Origin: Morella rubra
Lineage: Eukaryota; Streptophyta; Magnoliopsida; Fagales; Myricaceae
Length of the DNA stretch: 64,000 bases
Reading direction: 5' to 3'
NCBI GenBank assembly: GCA_003952965.2
Contig: CM025851.1
Span: 18,426,797 to 18,490,796, forward strand
Position numbers and translations under genes: made by a program. Below, piece by piece: positions 8,880-20,969 of the stretch (position 1 is its first letter; each line of letters starts with the position of its first letter). The notes under the pieces are model-generated. The model saw only the letters and a program-made list of their open reading frames with translations. It was not told the DNA's origin and ran no database searches.

Positions 8880-11800
8880 TTAGTGTCAAAACACCTCACA
8901 TTCTTGGATCCTTGACACTGGTGCTACTGACCATATGGTTGGTTTTCTTGAACTCTTAACCAACATCATCTCCACGGTACACATGAAAATTAAACTTCCA
9001 AACAATCAATTTGTCATTGCTACTCACATTGGCACAGTGAAATTCAATGATAGTTTTGTCCTCACAATTGTATTATTTATTCCAAATTTTACTCTCAATC
9101 TCATCTTAGCATGTAAACTAACCACTGAGTTATCTTGCTATCTCATCTTTCTTCATGATTTTTGTTATATTTAGGCCCTTGCTCAATGGAAGACGATTGG
9201 AATAGCTACAATTTGTCAAGGCCTCTATCATTTATTGCAGCCAATCACAGCTTCTCCTGGTTCTAGTAAATCTATTTCCTTTTCCCTGTTCAACAATCGG
9301 ATCTTCTATGGCATTGTCACCTAGGACATCTTTCTTCTTCACATCTGTAGCTAATAAAACTGCTTTACCTCTTATTCTTCAGCTTCACATTCTCATATAC
9401 CCTGTGATACTTGTCATTTCAATAAACAAAAGAGGCTTACTTTTCTTCAAGTGAATCTCAATCTCAATACATTTTTCAGCTTATCCATGTTGATATATGG
9501 GGACCCTTTCAAGCTTGTTCGTATGATGGGTTTCAGTATTTTTTGTCCTTTGTTGATGATTATTCAAGATGCACATGGATATATCTCAAGAAAGCAAAAT
9601 CTGAAACTCGTTAGTATCTTCAATCTTTTTGTTTTCTAGTTCAAAATCAATTTAATACAACTGTCAAAACTATTATATCAGATAATGGTGTTGAATTTAA
9701 TATGAAATCTTTTTATAGTCAATACGGCTTTTTACATCAAAGGAGTTGTGCATACACTCCTCAACAGAACTCTATTGTAGAGAGAAAACATCAGCATCTT
9801 TTAAATATAGCTAGGTCATTGCGTTTTCAAGCTCATTTGCCTATTCATTTTTGGAGTGATTGTCTCCTTACTGCCGTGTTACATCATAAACAGACTTCCT
9901 ACCCCATTGCTTAAGAACAGATCCCTTTTGAGCTTTTCTATGTCAAACCACCAGTTTATAATCACATGAGAACTTTCGGGTGTTTAGCGTATGTTTCCAC
10001 ACATCAACACACATGAAACAAATTTTCTTGTAAGCTGTTTGACCCTTCCACTCACAAAATCCTTATCTCTAGACATGTTATATTTCATGAAATAGTCTTT
10101 CCCTTCTACAAATCTTCACTCAATAATCAGTCCTTTGATTTACTGATTTTCTTAGTACTGTTGTTCTTCCAATTATTTCCTCATATACTTTTCCTTATTC
10201 TAATCCTTCTAAAACTTTAGTTTCCATTCCAATTCCCAATTCACTTGAACATCCTTCATTCAATTCTAATGTTCAACAATCTACCATTTTAAATACATCT
10301 ACTCTACCTTCTGTTTCAGATGAAAATTCAACACCAGAACCTCAAATCATTACTAACCCTCCCAGGTCATCAAGAATCAAGAGACAGCCTGTGTATCTGC
10401 AAGATTATCATTGTCATTTGGCTGAAAATCTTAAAGGCAATTTAGTTCCTACTTTGAGTATAGGTGCTACTTTACCTTTATATTCTATCTCTTCTTATAT
10501 TTCATACTCTCATCTTTCTTCTTCTCATAAAGCATATACCTTAGCTTTATCAAGTCACATTGAACCGAAATTTTATCATGAGGCTGTCAAAAATCTTTAT
10601 GAAGAGATGCCATGAAGGCTGAAATTACTGCCCTTGAGCTCAATAAAACTTGGAAATTAACTTACTTGCCACCTAACAAGACAACCATTTGATGCAAATG
10701 GGTTTACAAGTGCAAGTTTTGAGCAGATGAGAGTTCAGAGAGATATATGGCCAGATTAGTTGCAAAAGGTTATACACAACAAGAAGGGGTGGATTATTTT
10801 GACACTTTCTCTCCGGTTGTAAAATTAACCACAGTTAGATTTTTGCTTGTATTAGCTGCCATTAATCATTGGGATTTGCATCAACTTGATGTTAACAATG
10901 CATTCTTGCATGGTGAGTTAGATAAGGAAGTCTACATGAAGCTTCCTCTTGGGTTTTCCTTTCCTGGTGACACAAGAGTGTGTAAATTGCAAAAATCCTT
11001 ATATGGCCTCAAACAAGCAACCCGACAAAGGTACCAAAAGTTTTCAAAGACCTTGTTACAGTATGGGTTCCAACAATCTAAATTTGATCATTCCTTGTTT
11101 ACCAAGTCGAATGGGTCTGATTTTATTGCTCTTTTAGTATACGTGGATGATATTATTCTTGCCAACAATTCTAACACTTCTGTTATAGATTTTAAAGCTT
11201 GGTTAGACTCTTGTTTCAAGCTTAAGGATCTCAGGTCTTTTAAGTTTTTTCTTGGTCTAGAGGTGGCTAGATCTTCTTCTGGGATCTCTCTCTGTCAATG
11301 AAAATTCACAATGGAAATTCTTGCTAATGCTAGTTTGTTAGCTACCAAACCATCCAAGGTCCCAATGGATTGCAATTAGAGGCTCAATAACTCAGATGGT
11401 GATGTCCTTGATACTCCAAGTGCCTATCTCAAATTAGTAGGATGATTATTGTATCTTACAATCACACACCCTGACATTAGCTTTGCTGTTAATGCACTTA
11501 GCCAATTTTTATCTAACCCTCAGCAATCTCGTCATGAAGTTGCTCTCAAGGTTCTTAGATACCTCAGAGGGTGTCCTGGTCCAGGAATTTTTCTCTCTAG
11601 TTATCTTCTATTTAGCTTAAGGCCTTTTATGACTCATATTGGGCTGTTTGCCCAGATACTAAACGCTCGGTTACAGGTTTGCTATGTTTATTGTGGATCT
11701 TTGATTTCATGGAATTCAAAGAAATAAGTAACTGTCAGCCATTCATCTGCAAAGGCTGAATATAGATCAATGGCTGCAGTTTGCTATGAACTTAAGTGGC

Positions 11801-12093
11801 TTATGAATCTGTTTAAAGATTTTCATGTTCAACATTCTCAGCTGACACTTTTATTTTGTGATAGCAAGGCAACTTTACATATTCCTGCAAACCTAGTTTT
11901 CCATGAAAGAACTAAGCACATTGACATTGATTGTCATGTGGTTCGAGAAATGGTGCAGCACAAGATAGTTAAAACACTTCATGTAACCACTGATCACCAC
12001 TTAGCAAATTTACTTACCAAGCCCTTAACATTTGATAAATTTTCTACTGTAGCTGCCAAGCTTGGACTAATTGACATACATTGTTCAGCTTGA
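8880..12093 (+). mobile_element. Copia A: pol region (protease, integrase, RT, RNase H)
   Basis: Parts occur in Ty1/copia order. The aspartic protease site is DTGA (8914-8925, context WILDTGATDHM). A pre-integrase segment lies around 9230-9420 and integrase core remnants at about 9450-9915 (including YTPQQNSIVERKH). Reverse transcriptase is at about 10620-11300, with [11 protein letters not shown] and the catalytic YVDDI near 11140. RNase H is at about 11450-12093, with DSKATLHIPANLVFHERTKH. A polypurine tract (GAAGGGGGGG) precedes the LTR. The region is broken in many places, roughly ten or more breaks, and is an ancient fossil. The integrase/RT junction follows the copia, not the gypsy, order. 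Confidence 0.85.
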
Positions 12094-12101
12094 AGGGGGG
12101 G

Positions 12102-12256
12102 TATTGCAGTAAGAACATATCTATTACACAACTATAAGTTAGTTTGTCAAAGCTATTAGTTAGTTTTTAATGTGTTATAGCTAACTCAACTGTGTATATA
12201 AGGAACAAGTTCTCATTGAATAAGATCACTTGCTTTTATACAATTCAGATTGTGAA
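12102..12256 (+). repeat. Copia A LTR (3' LTR)
   Basis: About 155 bases, directly after the polypurine tract. It matches the LTR at 7230-7386 in opposite orientation. It contains a TATATAAGG promoter-like box near 12195. The flank is GATTC (12257-12261), matching the flank of the other LTR after reverse complement. The LTR ends (TATT...GAAA) are not the usual TG...CA, so the exact edges may be off by a few bases. Confidence 0.85.
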
Positions 12257-12329
12257 AGATTCAACCCCCGAATCTATCCCTCACCAAAGGGAGGAGGTGC
12301 CATCTGTGTTGGTGATGAAAATTGAGTTT

Positions 12330-13440
12330 TAGTAAGCGATCGATCAGTTTAAACAAACGATCGATTGTTTAGGGTAACCGACGAAAATGTGAAGCAACGA
12401 TTGATCGTCCCTATATACCGATCGATCGGTAAGCGTAACTATCACTTTTTCGAATCTACGTTCGATTGTTAAGCTAGCGATCAATCGTGACTTCAGCGAG
12501 TGGGAGAACGCTACGTGTAAAAGAGAAAGTGATCAATCGGTACATCTCTAACAATTGATTGTCGCAAAGGATTATATGAAACAGCCGAAGTTATTTTTAC
12601 CGGCTATCTCTCCACAAAATCTCTCGAATCCTCTTAAACTTCAAAGAGCCATTTATTCTCATTGTCCTCAAAAGTGCATGGAATCATCCCCTATTATCAT
12701 CTATATCAAAGGTATGTAGTTATGTTGTTTTTTAAGTGATATTAAGTGGTTTTAAATGAGTTTTAAGTTTACATTTTTTAATTTGCCATATCATCCATGT
12801 AGTCCATAAAATGTATTTATTTTAGTGTTGATGTATATTTTTGGAGTTTAGGATTGTTTAGGGATCAATTTGGGCTGATTTTGGGCGTGTTTTTGGGGTT
12901 TTATATAATCTGTGCATTTTAGTCCCCGTGACGATCGATCGTCTCTTGAGGCCGATTGATCTTAGATAGAGGCTGGGTCAAACGATCAATCGTCTAATAG
13001 TTCGGTGTCGTTTTATTAGTGACCGATTGATACTTTATGGATCAATCGATCAGTCCAGAAAATGGTGCATTTCTATTTGAGACTAATCAATCGGTCCTTG
13101 ATGCTGTGCATGTTAGAAGTCGTGGTTGATTGATTGCTTATACCAAAGCGATCGATCGATCAGCTTGATATTGAAACACATCGTTCACGAACACGATCGA
13201 TCGCTTAGTGATATTCTGCGTTTTATTACATGGACGATCGATTGTCCATGCAATGAAACACATCGTTTAACAAGTAGTGATCGATCGGTGTTTAGTGATC
13301 GATCGATCATTAGTATGTTCCGATCGATCGCTACAACTCCAAATGCAACGTTTGGTTTACGCAATGGATCAATTGTTTTGACGCTATCGATCGCTATGAG
13401 TGATCGATTGCTGTTATGGCGATGGATCTCCATTTTATTG
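12330..13440. repeat. CGATCGATCG motif field, block 1
   Basis: Imperfect copies of a palindromic word around GATCGATCG recur about every 20-60 bases in both orientations, for example at 12338, 12417, 12933, 13147 and 13320. Many differ by one C-to-T or G-to-A change (GATCAATCG, GATTGATCG), the change expected from decay of methylated CG sites. Long open frames here are by-products of the repeat. Confidence 0.8.
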
Positions 13441-13521
13441 CAGCTTCTTTAATATTTTAATTACATTCTTGTGGTTATTTATTAACACATATTTATATAC
13501 AATTGTTGCAGCATACGTAAA

Positions 13522-14515
13522 ATGTCAGGAGTTAAGCGTGCACTGACAATGAGGGCTGGATCGTGTTCCTGAGTAGGAGCGCTGATTCGATGATGACCTA
13601 GAAAGGCGATAGTACTTGAGGGCGTTGCTGGCCAAAGAGCATCCAGTGACGCTCTCTATTTTGATGACTCCAGGATTCCTGCACAAGCTCTCATGGACTG
13701 AGGGTTTTTGTGTCAACACCCTCGTGCACGATTTCTTCTATCGCTTGTCTCGACAGACAGACACCTAATGTGTAGATAGAGGTGCGAGGAGTGTAGTTCA
13801 TCTTCTCGGCAGATGTCATTGAGTTCAAGCATAGGACATCTGAGCAGGACCTGTGGACACTGTTGACGGGGAAAACCTCTACAGTGGTTGGCAGCATAAT
13901 CAAAAAGAGTGAGTTCAGTGTGTTTTGGTGGATTTTGCACCTTATCTGGACGACGAACGTCGATGGCAGAATTCATTTTGTTGAGTGCCTATTCACTAGA
14001 GCTCTGTGCATGCTCTTATTGGGTCAGCAAATGCAGATAGATTTTCTATTGTACATGTTCGAGCTGATTATGAATGAGGCTTGGGAAATTAAGGAATATA
14101 GCCTCCCATACTGTATGTTTCTGACTCAGTTTCGCCCTTTCTCAGGTGTCGTGATCGCTACCGAGGAGACTCATAAAGGGGTTATAAGCCGTTGAACAAG
14201 TTTACTTTGTCTAGGAGCAAGGGGCAGGAGGGGGTTTTGACTCGACAGTTCGCTCGTAGAATAGCAGCGGCCGCAGAGGAGGCAGCACAACCTTTGAAGA
14301 CCACTCTACAGCCTCTAGACCACTCTACAGCCTCTAGAGGGACATGTGAAATCACTAGAGGAGGAGATGAAGGAACTCCAGACCGCCTTCGAAGGGGGGT
14401 GCATTGTGACAATGCTACGCAACAAGTCGTCGTGGCTCATATGACGGACGTTAGCAAGCAATTGGAAGAAATCAAGAAGACTCTGGATGATTTCAAGACG
14501 GATGCAGATCCATAG
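13522..14515 (+). pseudogene. 'Putative plant transposon protein' ORF in CACTA 1
   Basis: Starts MSGVKRALTMRAG after an acceptor-like TTGCAG. Recognisable parts in order are FLHKLSWTEGFCVNTLVHDFF, then a helical core with WWILHLIW, FTRALCMLLLGQQMQIDF and LPYCMFLTQF, then a C-terminal segment VVVAHMTDVSKQLEEIKKTL that looks like a short coiled coil. This is the layout of the plant-specific domain often annotated 'putative plant transposon protein', whose biochemical role is unknown. Stops (for example TGA at the 17th codon, about 13570) and frame changes break it. A homologous ORF lies in CACTA 2 (43682-45001, minus) and another in Copia C (56948-58381, minus). The family call comes from memory of the LPYGMFLT-type motif. 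Confidence 0.55.
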
Positions 14516-17492
14516 AGGATTCCCAGAGATATTCCTGATGACGTTGCCACTTTTCCATGATACTGTTCGACATTGATATATTTTTATGATTTTTTTTTAT
14601 CTATTTGGGACATACATTTGAATTTTTGGTTTTATTTATCTATTTGAGACATATGTGTTTATTTACATATTTGAGACATTTGTTATTTGTGGATATGTAG
14701 CGACTTTGATTACAATTTTATGTGTTTTTATTTGTAGAATTTGGTTTAACAAATAAGTGGTCGATCAATTAAGTAATATAAGAATTTAACAATAAATCAT
14801 TTTTTTATTTATTTTAGGATCCCCGGTTGATCGATATCATTAAAGATGGATTGGTAATGCACGGTATCATTTGGACATTTAACTGATCGATCGTTCAATA
14901 CAAGGATTGATCGGTACATGACACACTGAGCGATCATTGTTATGCATCGTTGTTTCCTTTCACTTACTGATCGATCATATAGTGAAGTGACTGATCGGAA
15001 GACGCGTCATTTTTTATTTTGAACCAATCGATCATTGATGTCACACATATCCATCGGTATTATGCGCCGTCGTTTTCTATATAATAAGTGATCAATTGTC
15101 CAACAAAGGCTATCGATCAGTTAGCACGGCGTCGTTTTAAGCGTGAATGCCGATCGATCGGTGTTGTCCATCAATCGATCGTCACACTAACTTTACTTCT
15201 AAGCATCATTTTTTGAATAATATGAGTTTAAATGATTAGAAACACAAAAATATATATTAACAAAGTATGTTAGGATGTATTTAATTACATAAAAACATAT
15301 CAAGTACATATCATTAATATTTAGGAAAGCATGTATAAGTTGTACATGTTGCATCATAGATGCATTTTGTAAGTGTTAGTATGAGCAAGGTTTTAAGATG
15401 TCATAAACAGGTGACATAACGCTTATTTACCACATGATTATAAGTTATTAGTATGAGGTATGTATTAAGATGACATTATAAGTAATTAATTTTAATAATT
15501 AAGTCATTTATTAGGTTAAAAATCATTTTTTTAATAATTTGGTTCCCCGATCGATCGCTGAGTATAGCAACCAATCGGTGAAGAACAGTGTCATTTAATA
15601 TTTTGATACCGATCGATCGTCTAAGTCTGATGATCGATCGGTTAAGAACTGTGTCGTTTGTTTTATACCAACGATCATCCTAGATTGACGATCGATGGCT
15701 TGCATCCATCATCGTTTTAAAAGGGACTTATCGATTATCATCATGCTTGTACTGATTGATCAGGCGAAAAATATAGAGGAAATTTTATAGCTGACAAGGT
15801 GATCAATCGATATATGGCACGATCGATCAGTGTTTATTGAGCCTTGAAATGCCAAAATGCTTTGAGGTCGTGGGTGAAGCAAAAGCACCCCCACAACAAG
15901 GAGGAGATTGAATGCTTGCGGGAAGGAGCTATTTTTCGTCAAACTTAGCCTAAATACCGTCATTTTGGTTGAGAGAGTGTTTGGAATAACTTAAGGGAAG
16001 CCCAAGCTCAAATTCATTGGTTTTTTAACCGTGTGAATATTGAAAAATTTGGGCAAAATTTGTGAGATTTTGGTGTGGATTTGATTCGTTTTGGTATTGA
16101 TTTCGTGTAAGAGGTAATTTACTTGACCTACACTATGATTTAGAAATGATTTCGTTGGTTATTTGGTGATTTTTTTATTTGTCTATTTGTGGGTATTGTG
16201 GATTGATTTGTGATGATTAGAGCTTATTAGAGTGTTTTTAATATGTATATTAGAATGGTATTGCATGAGGAATGATTTGAGTATTTTGGGCGTGGATTTG
16301 ACTGTGTGGGGAGGCTTGGAAAGTAATTTTTCAATTTGGGTTATACACGATCAATCACCATCTATGACTGATTGATCATCTGTTAAATGGAGGTTTTTTG
16401 ATCGATCGTCTGAATTTAGACCGATCGATTGTCTGTTAGATGGAGTTTAACGATTGATCATCTTAGTTTAGGCGATCGATCGTCTTTGCAGAATGACCGA
16501 TCGCCAATATTACCGATCGATCAGTGTTTAAGATATGTGTAGCATTTATTCTATTTACATGTTTGATTATTGAAGTGCTTGAGTTTTGAAATAAATTATG
16601 AAATTTGAGAAGACTAGAGATGATTACAAGGTGTTTTTTTTTTACGCATGATAGTATTTGAGCTATTTACATGTTTAATTATAGAACTGCTTGAGTTCTG
16701 AAATGAACAAATTTGAGAAGACTAGAGGATGATTACGAGAATGTTTTTTGATTATTGACGCATGTGTAGTATTTAGCTATTTCATGTTTAATTATTGAAG
16801 TGCTTGAGTTCTGGAAGTAAATTATAGAGTTTGAGAAGCATGCAGGATGAATATTGGAGTGTTTTTTACTTGTTATGTTTGAGTTTATTTTTGGGATATA
16901 ATGTGTGTACCCTTAGACCCGTTCAAGGGTTAGGACGCGATAAATATGCGTTTATCACGTAATAACCCTTGAATTGTCCAAAATATAGACAGTTTGAGAT
17001 TATGGTTCGTGGTTGGATGAGTTCGGTACTTGTGTCTTGTCCAGTCTTGGAGGAAGTCGGTATCATCTACCTTTTGTCTTCTGGGTATACTACTAGCATT
17101 AGTGTATGAAGTCATACAACTATCGTTGATGACATCTGCCTCCCAAACACTGGTGCGTGTACTTAGGGACTAGGGAGATGCTACTGAATTTTTTCCAGTA
17201 TGGATGGACACAAGTCGAACTGACGTTCAACTCTGAATGCACAATCTTGAATGAGATAGGACCTATCAGCTGGGCACAAAGTTAAGTTCCAATGATTAGG
17301 GTGTTTATGAGTTACTTAATGTCGTGTATTGTTTTAGATTAGTGGCATAGATAAGAGTTGGGTTTACAAAAAAAAATCGGTTTGATAAAAAGTATACGAA
17401 GGGGGTCCGTGGGTTTATCGGTATGAAAAGTACTAAATATGCATTTTATTGATATTTTTGTCAATAACTTTATATATGCTATTTTCATGTAG
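14516..17492. repeat. CGATCGATCG motif fields, blocks 2 and 3, with AT-rich spacers
   Basis: Motif-dense stretches at about 14757-15200, 15540-15840 and 16340-16530 are separated by AT-rich, motif-free DNA. Around 16560-16870 a TTTGAGAAG...GATGATTACGAG-type segment is repeated three times at roughly 110-base spacing (near 16595, 16700 and 16825). No coding segment was recognised except upstream remnants of a possible CACTA gene around 16900-17300. Confidence 0.6.
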
Positions 17493-18174
17493 AAAAATCA
17501 AGAAAACGGCGAAATCAATTATGCAGAGCTGTATAAGAAGAATTATACAAACAAAGATGGTATTTAGACCTCGGAAGGAGCGAGAGAAATTTATGTAAGT
17601 CGCTTTCATTTTAATCTACTTTATGTAATTTATGTATAGTTTATCTAGTTTAATGTTTCTAGTAATTATTGTCATTTTTCAAGAACGAATGGATGCCTTC
17701 CCAGCGACAGTGTGATTTAGAAGGGAAGACTTACATCAAAATTGAAGTATATTCCGAGATATTGGGCAAGAAGTCGAAATATGTTCGAGGATTAGGAGAT
17801 GCAGTTAAGCCTCCGCCTTTATCTTGTTTAACTATACTATCTTCTGATCTACAGCACCAGCTAGCGAAGGCAAAGGATGAGATAGAAGCGATGAGAGTTG
17901 CTACAGAAAAACACTTGCAAGAATTTATGAAGAAGCAAGCTGAGATGGATGCCACACTACAGGACCATCGTGAGGAGTAGCAGGTGGAGCAGGAGAAGTG
18001 CATGAAAAGTGAGCAGGAGCGCATGCGAGTGGAGCACAAGGAGCTCATGCAAAAGGAGCAAGGGTGCTTAAGCGTAGAAATATCAAAAGAGCTGGAGAAG
18101 AAAATGTCCTTTGTGATAGAGAAGAAAATGAGCGACATGTCAAAGCAACTATTCAGCCAGTTTGGGGCTCAAAA
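17493..18174 (+). pseudogene. Transposase_24 (En/Spm TNPA-type) gene remnant
   Basis: Plant CACTA elements often encode a Transposase_24-family protein, thought to act as the DNA-binding partner of TNP2. One exon (17493-17594) follows TGTAG and ends at GTAAGT; it reads AELYKKNYTNKDGI then TSEGAREIY, with a TAG where the family has Trp. A second exon from about 17684 has YSEILGKKSKYVRGLG then KPPP, the family's most conserved block, followed by a long coiled coil (LAKAKDEIEAMRVATEKHLQ and onward) that runs to about 18174 with one in-frame TAG near 17978. The remnant lies in the right part of CACTA 1, as expected. Upstream exons were not resolved. Confidence 0.7.
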
Positions 18175-18359
18175 AGGTAGATACATGTATGTTGTAATAG
18201 CTTTGTGTTTATGTATTATTACGATGTTTTTCAGATTAATTACAGATCATTATGTATTATTATTGAACATCATTAATGTGATTATTGTATTGTTATTGTA
18301 ATAGTTCGTGTTATATAATATTTTCTACTATTATTGTTTTTTTTTAAAACTGATTCTGT

Positions 18360-18972
18360 TATTATTGTTCGATCGACAATTCCAGCGACTGATCACTTAT
18401 TGTGATGACAATCGATCGCGAATACCACCGATCGATCGCCAATATTAAAACGACTGAAATAATGATCGATTAGTAATATAATCGATCGATTGAATCCGCA
18501 AGCGATCCATCAAAATTATAAGCAACCGATCGGTGGAGAAATAGACAATCGATCATTCAACTCAAACGATCGATCATTAGCTGACATCGATTGATCACTT
18601 AGGAAATCATTGTTCCATCGCTGAATAAATGATGAATCGTTTCAAATATTGACCTATCAATCGTCCAACTTAAAAGATTGATCGATTAGACAAACACGAT
18701 GGATTAGTGGTACTGAAACGATCGATCGTCCAACTCAAGTGATCGATCGATTATACAAACAGAACGAATTGGTAGTACTGAAATGATCGATCGTCAATAT
18801 TTATCAATCAATCACCTTTATGTACTTGATCGATCGTCTTAAAATAGGCTATTGATCGGTATTATCTTTCGATCCATCATTTCAAAACAAAGACCAACCA
18901 ATCAATGATTCCACCGATCGACCACTTCAGTTTCACCGATCAATCGGTAAAGTTACCAATCGATTATTATAT
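18360..18972. repeat. CGATCGATCG motif field, block 4
   Basis: Dense imperfect GATCGATCG words in both orientations, spaced about 15-35 bases, ending where the CACTA subterminal inverted words begin. Confidence 0.8.
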
Positions 18973-19165
18973 TTAGTGACGAAAAATTTTCGTCACTAAA
19001 AAATTTTTGTGACGAAATTTAGGTTTCTCACGAAATACAGTTTGTGACGCTCATATGGTAACAGACCTCGTGACGAAAAAATTTCGTCATTAATTCTTTT
19101 AATGATGAAATTTTGACTTTTAGTAACAATAAATTTTGTCACTAAAAGTCTATTTTTTTGTAGTG
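18973..19165 (-). repeat. CACTA 1 subterminal and terminal region
   Basis: Nested inverted words (GTGACGAAAAATTTTCGTCAC at 18976 and relatives at 19070 and 19130) lead to the terminus CACTACAAAAAAATAGAC on the minus strand. Such arrays are probable binding sites for the element's own transposase subunit. Confidence 0.75.
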
Positions 19166-19904
19166 TAGTGTAGATCCCGTCCCACCATTCAGACCAAAGG
19201 GAGTAAGAGACAATACTAGTGGCCGAAAGAAGCACATCCAATGATTATAAGCAACCATTAAAAATGAATGGGTTTTTCAAACCTCGTGGTCGAAAGAAGC
19301 ACATCCAACCTTCTGTCTTCTCTTTAAAACCAAAATACACTCGCCCAAGAACCTTTCTTTAGATGTTATTTAGTTGGCATTTAACCTGATGTTATGTTGT
19401 GTCTTGCTTATTCCTTAGATCCAAGGTTTTGAAGCTCTACATGGTTTAAGTGTGTCAACAATTTATAAGTTTTTCTGGAAGCTACAAAAGTTTGATTGGA
19501 GTTTCCTGAAGTTTGATATCGCGAAGTTGGAGCGTTGTTTTATTTCTAAAGATATTGGAGTTCACTTGGAGTTCTCTTGAGGTTTGATCAAGAATAACGA
19601 ATGTTAGCCATAATGTTCGTAACCACTTTAGTAACATTCAAAATGACTTGTACCTTTGTGATTCTTTCCTCAGAAGCCTTAGGATATAAATTCATTTTCT
19701 CCCACTTTAATTCATAACATTCCTTGAAATTTTTCAGAGACTAAGCCTCTTAGTGTTCCCCCTCCAATACTCTCTATAAACTTATCTATAGTTTGCTCTG
19801 CATGAACTAAAGTTGTACCAGAAAGATTTAGTACCCTTTCTTTAGTTCTTTATCAGAATTCTGATAACTGCAAGATTACCCAATAGATCTTAGCGCTTTT
19901 CTAG
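19166..19904. other. Intergenic DNA, no gene seen
   Basis: A 20-base string, CGAAAGAAGCACATCCAA with its flanks, occurs twice (about 19223 and 19283). Otherwise the DNA is unremarkable. Confidence 0.5.
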
Positions 19905-20075
19905 AGGTGCTGGTACCCTAGATGGTTTGAATGGCTCTATTCCAGAAGCAGTTGGTGTCAAGTTTCACAATGTAGACCGTTTGCAAGAACAAATTGGTGA
20001 AGGTCCTAATTTGCTTGAATGGAAGAGACTGGGTCTCGTTCCCTGCAAGGTTGCAGATCCAGATTTGGTTTTTGG
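19905..20075 (+). pseudogene. Orphan exon of an unrecognised host gene
   Basis: A 57-codon open segment is bounded by an acceptor (TTTTCTAG) and a strong donor (GTAAGA). It reads GAGTLDGLNGSIPEAVGVKF and includes GPNLLEWKRLGLVPCKVADP. The composition and both splice sites argue for a real exon. No neighbouring exons were found within about 1 kb on either side, so it is probably a relic. The protein family was not recognised. If the donor is unused, the frame ends at TAA three bases later. Confidence 0.45.
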
Positions 20076-20326
20076 GTAAGAAGTTAAGTGAGTTAGAATA
20101 GCAATGGATGTTGTGTATATCTAATATATCACTTTGTATGTCGAGTTCGTATTCTAGTTAAACCTTTCCCTAGCCAAATCAGGCCTGTAGAGTTTTTATT
20201 CTTGAAGTATGTCTTCAAAAGGTTTCTCTTCATAACCATTATTGGTGTTATCTTTGTGTGATTGATTCAATTAATGCTGTTTAATTGTTTTTTTTTTCTA
20301 AGCTACTGTTGTTAATTGATAATTAT

Positions 20327-20563
20327 TATTAGAGTTATTAGAGTCTCGTATTGCCAAAGCAATGTGAGCTATTGTAACTAAAGGCTTATAAATAAAGCCT
20401 CTCTGTAATCCCATCCTTACATTAATGAGTACACAAATATGCCCAGTTGGGCTTTCCCATAATGCATGTAAGTTTATGTACCAAATCACTTAAATCTTGT
20501 CTCACTTATCTCTCTTTCTCTCTCTTAGTCAAAATTATTTTCTCTTTTATTTTAAACTTAACA
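20327..20563 (+). repeat. TRIM left LTR
   Basis: Contains AGAGTTATTAGAGTC near the start, AGGCTTATAAATAAAGCCTC with a TATA-like box, and CAGTTGGGCTTTCCCA. Ends CTTAACA next to the primer binding site. Confidence 0.8.
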
Positions 20564-20969
20564 TGGTATCAAAGCCATTTTGATCCTATGGCCAAGTTCT
20601 CGTTTAGTTCTTTTGTTGGGCTTTCCAGCGCCTCATCCGGCAAACTTCCGTCATCTTCTCTCGGGCCTACCGACTCCTATCCGGCATCATTCTGGCAAAG
20701 TTCCGGCATCTTCTTTCTAGCCTTCTGGTGCCCTGTCCGACATCACTTTGATGACCTTTCGGCATCTTCTTCTCTGGGCTTTTCGTCACCTAGTGAACTT
20801 CTAGCGACCCTCTCAAACCATATTCAGGAGATTGTCTACCCTTATCTGGCCAGATTCGAGCTATCTTCCTGCGACTATCCGCCCTTCTCCGCCACCATTT
20901 TTTTTCTTATGGGGAATTTGTTTGTAAGTCTAAACTCAACGTGTGTCCACCTTGAGTTTGCAGGGGAGC

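Larger units (their letters stand above)
12330..19165 (+). mobile_element. CACTA (En/Spm) transposon 1, decayed, right end present
   Basis: The right edge, read on the minus strand, is CACTACAAAAAAATAGAC (19165-19148), a classic CACTA terminus. Subterminal DNA (18973-19165) is made of TGACGAAAWTTTTCGTCAC-like inverted words. The interior carries dozens of GATCGATCG motifs and two gene remnants on the plus strand (13522-14515 and 17493-18174). No left CACTA terminus was found; the motif field starts near 12330 and the left end may have been lost. No TNP2-type transposase was recognised, so this copy was probably non-autonomous even before it decayed. A TAG after the right end could be the 3-bp target duplication but cannot be tested without the left end. 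Confidence 0.75.

Noticed and set aside
12257-12340. Left terminus of CACTA 1
   Set aside because: Looked for a CACTA/CACTACAA start between the copia LTR and the first motif copies and found none, so the left edge is reported as unknown.
12330-13440. CRISPR-like or satellite array
   Set aside because: Motif copies are short, degenerate, in both orientations and irregularly spaced, within a plant CACTA element. There are no constant repeats with unique spacers.
13126-13452. Open frames of over 80 codons on both strands
   Set aside because: They arise from the stop-poor GATCGATCG repeat (Arg/Ser/Asp/Ile-rich translation) and have no protein-like composition.
17731-18138. 135-codon frame on the minus strand
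   Set aside because: Antisense shadow of the coiled-coil part of the Transposase_24 remnant. The Ser/Cys/Phe-rich translation is typical of a reversed Lys/Glu coiled coil.
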